Source of the DNA: Candidatus Bipolaricaulota bacterium
GTDB taxonomy: Bacteria > Bipolaricaulota > Bipolaricaulia > RBG-16-55-9
Direction of reading: 5' to 3'
NCBI GenBank assembly: GCA_018609825.1
Contig: JAHEOA010000165.1
Location: forward strand, 1 to 32,759
Length of the DNA: 32,759 nucleotides
Numbering within the stretch: position 1 is the stretch's first letter; each line of letters opens with the position of its first letter. Positions 28,632-32,759 of the stretch are shown here, one piece after another. The notes beneath the pieces are model-generated. The model worked only from the letters and a program-made list of their open reading frames with translations. It was not told where the DNA came from and ran no database searches. Made by a program: the position numbers and the translations under genes.

Positions 28632-29057
28632 TCAGTCCGCCGTTGACTCGTGGAGCGACTGCCGGACCTGATCTTCATATCGCTTCCGCAGCGCCTGCTT
28701 GAGGGTATCCAAGGAGAGCACGGCGCACCTCGTCCGGTTCTGTACGATCTCCTTGCCCAGGATCTCCATCAGCTGTTCGTGCGTGACGTTCGCCAACTGC
28801 TCGATCGTCATGTCCTGAATCGTATCGATGAGGACGTCCGCGGACGCTTGACTGATCGTGCAGCCCTCGCCCTCAAAGGACACGTCCGCGAGTCGATCGC
28901 CGTCGAAACGCAGGTGCAGATGGACGATGTCGCCACAGCCGGGATTGCCGCCCTCGACGGACACGTCGGCGTCCGGCATGGGACGTCGGTGGTGCGGGCT
29001 CTCGTAGCGGTCCAGCAGATACTCGATCTGAGCTTCGCGATCCATCATCATGGGCAT
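28632..29057 (-). CDS. sufU: SufU/IscU-type Fe-S scaffold or sulfur-transfer protein
   Basis: 141 residues with the three conserved Cys and the Asp of the family: NPGCGD (Cys41, Asp43), GEGCTIS (Cys66) and RCAVL (Cys111). The insert between the second and third Cys and the tail are those of the SufU type, which in Bacillus binds zinc and takes sulfur from SufS. Neither SufS nor SufB/C/D is in the window. The ATG at 29057 directly follows the stop of the rhodanese gene (TAG-ATG) with GAGGA before it; ATGs at 29051, 29048 and 29045 are alternatives. It is co-transcribed with the rhodanese, so both may belong to one sulfur-handling step. Confidence 0.85.
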   Translation of the reverse strand: MPMMMDREAQIEYLLDRYESPHHRRPMPDADVSVEGGNPGCGDIVHLHLRFDGDRLADVSFEGEGCTISQASADVLIDTIQDMTIEQLANVTHEQLMEILGKEIVQNRTRCAVLSLDTLKQALRKRYEDQVRQSLHESTAD

Positions 29058-29915
29058 CTAGTCCTCGGGTTTGTCAATCGGGGCGCCCACGAGGTTGCCC
29101 CATTCCGTCCAGGAGCCGTCGTAGTTCTTGACGTTGTCGTAGCCCAACAGATACGTCAGTACGAACCACGTGTGGCTGGAGCGCTCGCCGATGCGGCAGT
29201 AGGCGATGACGTCATTGTCGGAGGTGATCCCGTGTTCCCGGTAAAGCGCCTGTAGCTCGTCCGCCGGCTTGAACGTGCCGTCCTCGCGGGTCGCTTGGGA
29301 CCATGGGATGTTGGCGGCGCCGGGGATGTGCCCGCCACGCATCGCGCCCTCCTGCGGATAGCCGGGCATGTGGAGCAGCTCGCCGCGATACTCCTGGGGC
29401 GAGCGGACGTCCACCAACGGCAGGTCCTGGTCGATGTGGCGGAAGACGTCGTCGCGGAACGCTCGGACGTTCAGATCGGGATGTTGGGCGGTGTAGCGGG
29501 TGGCAGGGAACTCGGGGACTTCCTTAGTGAGCGGCCGCTCCTCCTCGACCCACTTGGCCCGGCCGCCGTCCATGATCTTCTTGTTGGCGTGCCCGTAGAG
29601 CTCGAAGAGCCAGAACGAGTAACAGGCGAACCAGTTGCTCTTGTCGCCGTAGAAGACGACCGTGGTGTCCTCGTCGATGCCGAGCTGGCTCATGAGGTCC
29701 TCGAACTCGGCCTTGCTGATGAAGTCGCGCTGGACGGGATCCTGGAGGATCGTAAACCAGTCGACCTTGACGGCGTTCGGGATGTGGCCTTGCTCGTAGA
29801 GCAGGTAGTCCTCGTCGGATTCGGCAATCCGGACGTTGGGATCGTCCAGATGATCGGCCACCCAGTCGGTGCTCACCAGCACGTCCGGATGGGCGTAGCC
29901 TCGATCTGAGGTCAT
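29058..29915 (-). CDS. sseA: Two-domain thiosulfate sulfurtransferase (rhodanese)
   Basis: 285 residues, no signal peptide. Two rhodanese domains: an inactive first one (about 10-130, [13 protein letters not shown] to MDGGRAKW) and a catalytic second one (about 150-280) with [23 protein letters not shown] and the active loop CRIGERSSH (Cys240). The CRxGxRSSHTW form is that of thiosulfate sulfurtransferases rather than 3-mercaptopyruvate ones (CGSGVTA). AAAGGAGA just before 29915 supports this start; the frame is open from 29948. The stop touches the sufU start codon. A near-consensus promoter lies upstream. Confidence 0.92.
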   Translation of the reverse strand: MTSDRGYAHPDVLVSTDWVADHLDDPNVRIAESDEDYLLYEQGHIPNAVKVDWFTILQDPVQRDFISKAEFEDLMSQLGIDEDTTVVFYGDKSNWFACYSFWLFELYGHANKKIMDGGRAKWVEEERPLTKEVPEFPATRYTAQHPDLNVRAFRDDVFRHIDQDLPLVDVRSPQEYRGELLHMPGYPQEGAMRGGHIPGAANIPWSQATREDGTFKPADELQALYREHGITSDNDVIAYCRIGERSSHTWFVLTYLLGYDNVKNYDGSWTEWGNLVGAPIDKPED

Positions 29916-29994
29916 GGCGCATCTCCTTTCGCGGATCGGCTCTGGCATGGACGCACATCGCCGAGCGCCGTGCCGTCAGCCGGCTTACGCCGTC

Positions 29995-30022
29995 ATGATA
30001 AAAACCAGACCCATCGTGTCAA
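29995..30022 (-). promoter_or_regulatory. Promoter of the sseA-sufU operon
   Basis: On the minus strand a perfect TTGACA (30022-30017) and TATCAT (30000-29995), 16 bp apart. The -35 overlaps the stop codon of coaD, which is why the operon can be expressed apart from coaD. Confidence 0.75.
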
Positions 30023-30507
30023 GGTTGGCGGAGCTCGCGCTCCAGGGCCGTCTCGACCAATGGCGGCACGAAGCGGGACACGTCGCCGCCATACCCCTTG
30101 ATCTCGCGGACGACGCTGGAGCTGAGGAAGGAGTATTCGCCGCTGGTCATGAAGAACACGCTCTCGATGTCGGAGTCGAGGTCGCGATTGGTCAGCGCCA
30201 TTTGGAACTCCCGCTCGAAGTCGGAGTTGACCCGCAGGCCGCGCACGATCGCCTGGACGCCGTACCGGTGAGCGCAGTCGATGACGAGCCCCTCCCAGGT
30301 GACGACGGGAACGTCGGTGAGGCCTTCTGCGTCGAGCGCCTCTCGGCAGAGCGACTGGCGCTCTTCGAGCGAAAACAGCGTGAACTTATGAGGGTTGGTC
30401 ACCACAGCGACGGTCAGATCGTCAAAGATCCGCCGCGCCCGCTGGACGATGTCGATGTGCCCGTAGGTGATGGGATCGAAGCTTCCGGGGTAGATGGCGC
30501 TCGGCAC
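30019..30507 (-). CDS. coaD: Phosphopantetheine adenylyltransferase
   Basis: 162 residues, fourth step of coenzyme A synthesis (ATP plus 4'-phosphopantetheine). The nucleotidyl-transferase motif TYGH (14-17) follows the opening AIYPGSFDPITYGHID. RGLRVNSDFE and EYSFLSSSVVREIKGYGGDV are also typical. The start is a GTG at 30507 with GAGGG upstream. It follows the B12 adenosyltransferase gene by about 80 bases on the same strand and may be the last gene of that unit. Confidence 0.95.
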   Translation of the reverse strand: MPSAIYPGSFDPITYGHIDIVQRARRIFDDLTVAVVTNPHKFTLFSLEERQSLCREALDAEGLTDVPVVTWEGLVIDCAHRYGVQAIVRGLRVNSDFEREFQMALTNRDLDSDIESVFFMTSGEYSFLSSSVVREIKGYGGDVSRFVPPLVETALERELRQP

Positions 30508-30587
30508 GGTTAACCCTCGCCCTCGCTCATGGCATATCGCCGATCGACGTCCGCGTGACCCGTCTCAAGTCTCGATCGTTGGGGCAT

Positions 30588-31136
30588 CTAGGAAACTCCG
30601 TACTGGGGATGGATCTCGGCGGCGTTCGCCCGATGATTGGCCGTGCGAGCCATGAGAAACAAGAGATCGGAGAGCCGATTGAGGTATTTCACAACGTCGG
30701 CGTTGATCCTCTCCTGGGCGCCCAGTTCGACGACCCGGCGCTCGGCGCGTCGGGCGACCGTCCGCGCGTAGTGGAGCCAGGCGGCCAGCGCCGTCCCGCC
30801 GGGCAGGATGAACTGCGTCAGGGGTGGCAATTCGGCATCGAGACGATCACAGTCCCGTTCGACGCCCTCGACGTGGGTTGGGCCTATGCGCGGGGTCTGT
30901 GCGTCCAGGTCCGAGTTGGCCAAATCGGCGCAGACGGTGTGCAGCTCGTCCTGAAGACGCGCGAGCAGATCGATCAACCCGCTGTCGTCGGTATGCGCTC
31001 GGGCCACCCCGAATAGCGCGTTCAGCTCGTCGACCGCGCCATAGGCGTCGATGCGCGGGGCGGACTTGCTGACGCGGGTCCCGCCGAACAGGGCCGTCTC
31101 GCCCGAGTCGCCGCCGCGCGTGTAGATCCTCACCAT
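30588..31136 (-). CDS. pduO: PduO-type ATP:cob(I)alamin adenosyltransferase
   Basis: 182 residues that move the adenosyl group of ATP to reduced cobalamin, making coenzyme B12. The N-terminal motif YTRGGDSGETALFGGTRVSK and the residues DELNALFGVAR match the ATP-binding part of this family. RTVARRAERR and the C-terminal LNRLSDLLFLMAR are also diagnostic. The start is the ATG at 31136, which overlaps the end of the BtuF-like gene by seven bases; the longer frame up to 31316 is inside that gene. B12-linked neighbours on both sides support the role. Confidence 0.92.
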   Translation of the reverse strand: MVRIYTRGGDSGETALFGGTRVSKSAPRIDAYGAVDELNALFGVARAHTDDSGLIDLLARLQDELHTVCADLANSDLDAQTPRIGPTHVEGVERDCDRLDAELPPLTQFILPGGTALAAWLHYARTVARRAERRVVELGAQERINADVVKYLNRLSDLLFLMARTANHRANAAEIHPQYGVS

Positions 31137-32053
31137 GGTGACGCCACAGGGTACACGGCATCCCCCGGAAGCTCCAGGTCGCCGAACTCGTCGGGATGGA
31201 TCAGCGAGGCCAGAATCTCGACGCCGTCGACCAGCCGTGGGCCCGGTCGGTTGAAGTAGAACGACCCGTGGACGACGTGGACACGATCGCCTTTGACCGC
31301 CTTGAGATCGGGCCACAGGTCATGCTCGATCAGCAGATCGAGCTCCTCGGCTGTCCGCTCCGGCGCAAACCCGCACGGCATGACCGCGATGACCTCGGGA
31401 TCGAACCGCGCCACGTCGGCCCACGCGATCTCCTCGGAGGGTTCGCCAGGGCCGTTCATGGCCTCGCCGCCGGCCAGCTCGATCATCTCCGGCACCCAGT
31501 GGCCGCCGACGAAGGGCGGCTCGAGCCACTCGATGGCCAGCGTCCGCGGTCGATCCGAGGCCAGACTGGCCCGCTCGCGGACCCGATCGATCCGCGTGCG
31601 CAGTTGCTCGATGAGATCGTCGGCTCGTTCAACTCGGCCCGTGGCGTCGCCCACAACGCGGATCGTGTCCAGCACGTCCTCCAACGAAGCCGGCTCTAGC
31701 GAGACGATGTCCACATCGCCGTGGAGCACGCGGGCCGCCTGCCGCACCTCGTCGAAGGACGGCGCACAGACCTCGCAAAGCTCCTGGGTCAGGATGAGGT
31801 CAGGCTCGAGCTTGGCCAACAGTTCGTCGTCCAGGTGATAGACGCTCAGGCCTTGGTGGAGTCGATCGCGGACGGTCTGATCGATCTCGCGGCTCGGCTG
31901 CTCGCCGGTGACGACCGCGGCGCTCAAGACCGCCCGGTCCTCATCGACCTCGGGGGGCCAGTCGCAGTCGTGCGAGACCCCGACCAACTGGTCGTCGAGG
32001 CCCAAGGCGCAGACGATCTCGGTGGCGCTGGGCAACAGCGACACGATGTTCAT
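31130..32053 (-). CDS. BtuF-like cobalamin-binding protein without signal peptide
   Basis: 307 residues of the periplasmic-binding-protein (BtuF/FecB) family. It starts MNIVSLLPSATEIVCALGL and has CDWPPEV, LILTQELCEVCA and FDPEVIAVMPCGF, which mark the 'cobalamin-binding' branch. There is no signal peptide or lipobox, so it works in the cytoplasm, unlike ABC-transporter BtuF. The ATG at 32053 has AGGAG about ten bases upstream; a GTG at 32062 would add three residues. It lies between the DUF71 and PduO-type genes with overlapping or near-overlapping ends, so it is probably a carrier or chaperone in B12 salvage, although the exact job is not known. Confidence 0.85.
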   Translation of the reverse strand: MNIVSLLPSATEIVCALGLDDQLVGVSHDCDWPPEVDEDRAVLSAAVVTGEQPSREIDQTVRDRLHQGLSVYHLDDELLAKLEPDLILTQELCEVCAPSFDEVRQAARVLHGDVDIVSLEPASLEDVLDTIRVVGDATGRVERADDLIEQLRTRIDRVRERASLASDRPRTLAIEWLEPPFVGGHWVPEMIELAGGEAMNGPGEPSEEIAWADVARFDPEVIAVMPCGFAPERTAEELDLLIEHDLWPDLKAVKGDRVHVVHGSFYFNRPGPRLVDGVEILASLIHPDEFGDLELPGDAVYPVASPW

Positions 32054-32058
32054 GGGGC

Positions 32059-32730
32059 TCACGCTCCTGGGATCAGGTCTTGGTAGCAGTGTCCGTTACG
32101 GGCGACGACCTCGCCAAGTTGCACGTCGATGGAACGGGCAAAGAGCGATCCATCGTGGACGAAGCTGTGGTATTCGCCGTTCTCGCCGCATGGGTCGGCG
32201 CCCTCGGGAAGCCGCTCCAGGAACCCCGCGTCCAGCGGCTGGCCCAGAAAACGCTCGTCCAGATGCTGCTCGCTGACACAGACCGTGACGGCTTGAAACC
32301 CGTCGTCGATGAAGCGCCGCACGAGCGCCCGGGTGTCCTCGCCCCAGAGCGGGGTCACAAGCGCCATGCCGACCTCGCGGAGCCGCTGTTCACGGTATTG
32401 CCGAACGTCGTCCAGGGAGACGTCGCCCGTCGCGATCGTCGACACCCCCTCATCAGCCCGTAGTGACGAGAGCATATCGCGCATGCGAGCGTCGTAGACG
32501 TCATTGGAGGCGTGGGAGGGCAGATGGATCGGGATGAGCGTCAAGCCGAGCGCCTCCGCTTGGGCCTCGAGGAGCGCGCGGCGCACACCGTGCATGGTGA
32601 CGCGATCGTAGGCTTCGCTGAACGAGGCGAGCAACCCGACGACGTCATACGCGGGATCGGCCAGAAGGGCCTGCAGCGCCAAGGAGCTGTCCTTCCCCCC
32701 GCTCCACTGCAGCACGACGCGCTCGCTCAC
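32059..32730 (-). CDS. DUF71/COG2102 ATP-dependent amide ligase-like protein (B12 type)
   Basis: 223 residues with the PP-loop LQWSGGKDSSLAL at the start and PCGENGEYHSFV near residue 180. Both are shared with the archaeal and eukaryotic diphthine-ammonia ligase. Bacteria do not make diphthamide, and comparative genomics of DUF71 has predicted that a bacterial group near B12 genes acts in B12 salvage. This copy stands next to a BtuF-like and a PduO-type gene and so fits that group. The start is a GTG at 32730, only 29 bases from the window edge; an upstream extension cannot be excluded. Confidence 0.88.
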   Translation of the reverse strand: MSERVVLQWSGGKDSSLALQALLADPAYDVVGLLASFSEAYDRVTMHGVRRALLEAQAEALGLTLIPIHLPSHASNDVYDARMRDMLSSLRADEGVSTIATGDVSLDDVRQYREQRLREVGMALVTPLWGEDTRALVRRFIDDGFQAVTVCVSEQHLDERFLGQPLDAGFLERLPEGADPCGENGEYHSFVHDGSLFARSIDVQLGEVVARNGHCYQDLIPGA

Positions 32731-32759
32731 GGCGTCCCCACGCCCTGGCGCGGACCGCA

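Overview
The window is chromosomal DNA from a bacterium of high G+C content. Hand counts of sampled lines give about 62-72% G+C in typical coding DNA. The organism cannot be named from sequence alone. It looks diderm: there is a LolA-like tail, a porin-like protein ending in Phe, an RND/MMPL exporter and a secreted protein with a FlgD-like end. Yet the order yicC-remA-gmk, the BdbD/BdbC-like thiol pair and a DUF5317 protein recall Firmicutes, Chloroflexota and related lineages. A deep-branching candidate phylum such as Bipolaricaulota would fit, but that is only a guess. Most genes have clear Shine-Dalgarno sites. At least two (12385 and 22946) sit so close behind good promoters that they may be nearly leaderless.

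Layout. 1-3303: the end of a LolA-like gene, a bidirectional terminator, proS, a zinc-ribbon/DUF2007 protein and a secreted DUF302 protein. 3304-6321: a gene-poor tract beside the 3' end of tRNA-Leu. It holds one intact double carboxymuconolactone-decarboxylase-type protein and three broken genes: a NarL-type response regulator, a second CMD/peroxidase-like protein and a Crp/Fnr regulator. 6322-12239: tRNA-Leu, an unknown protein, rsmA, then ahcY, rpsI, rpmE, a cystathionine gamma-lyase/synthase and a cystathionine beta-synthase. Together ahcY and the last two give a route from S-adenosylhomocysteine to cysteine. 12385-17749: a small exported protein with an MMPL exporter, a family 5 uracil-DNA glycosylase, a CAP-domain secreted protein and a small membrane protein. 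17826-22946: plsC, rpsA and plsY, then gmk, remA and yicC on the other strand. 23084-26688: an outer-membrane-like protein and a putative c-di-GMP locus. 26878-32730: dsbA-dsbB-unknown, sufU with a rhodanese, coaD, and a B12 cluster (PduO-type adenosyltransferase, BtuF-like protein, DUF71/COG2102 protein).

The most interesting part is 24025-26700. A 113-residue protein joins a ribbon-helix-helix DNA-binding domain to two 24-residue repeats that look like the c-di-GMP-binding MshEN motif. Facing it is an operon of an unlisted 51-residue membrane or exported peptide, a multi-spanning HD-GYP phosphodiesterase and a DUF5317 protein. The membrane half of the HD-GYP gene and the peptide gene are about 46-48% G+C, while the catalytic half is about 62-72%, so the gene looks chimeric at its domain boundary. 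The working idea is a signalling unit in which the membrane sensor (perhaps with the peptide) sets c-di-GMP turnover and the RHH-MshEN protein reads it out as transcription. This is inference and is stated as such below.
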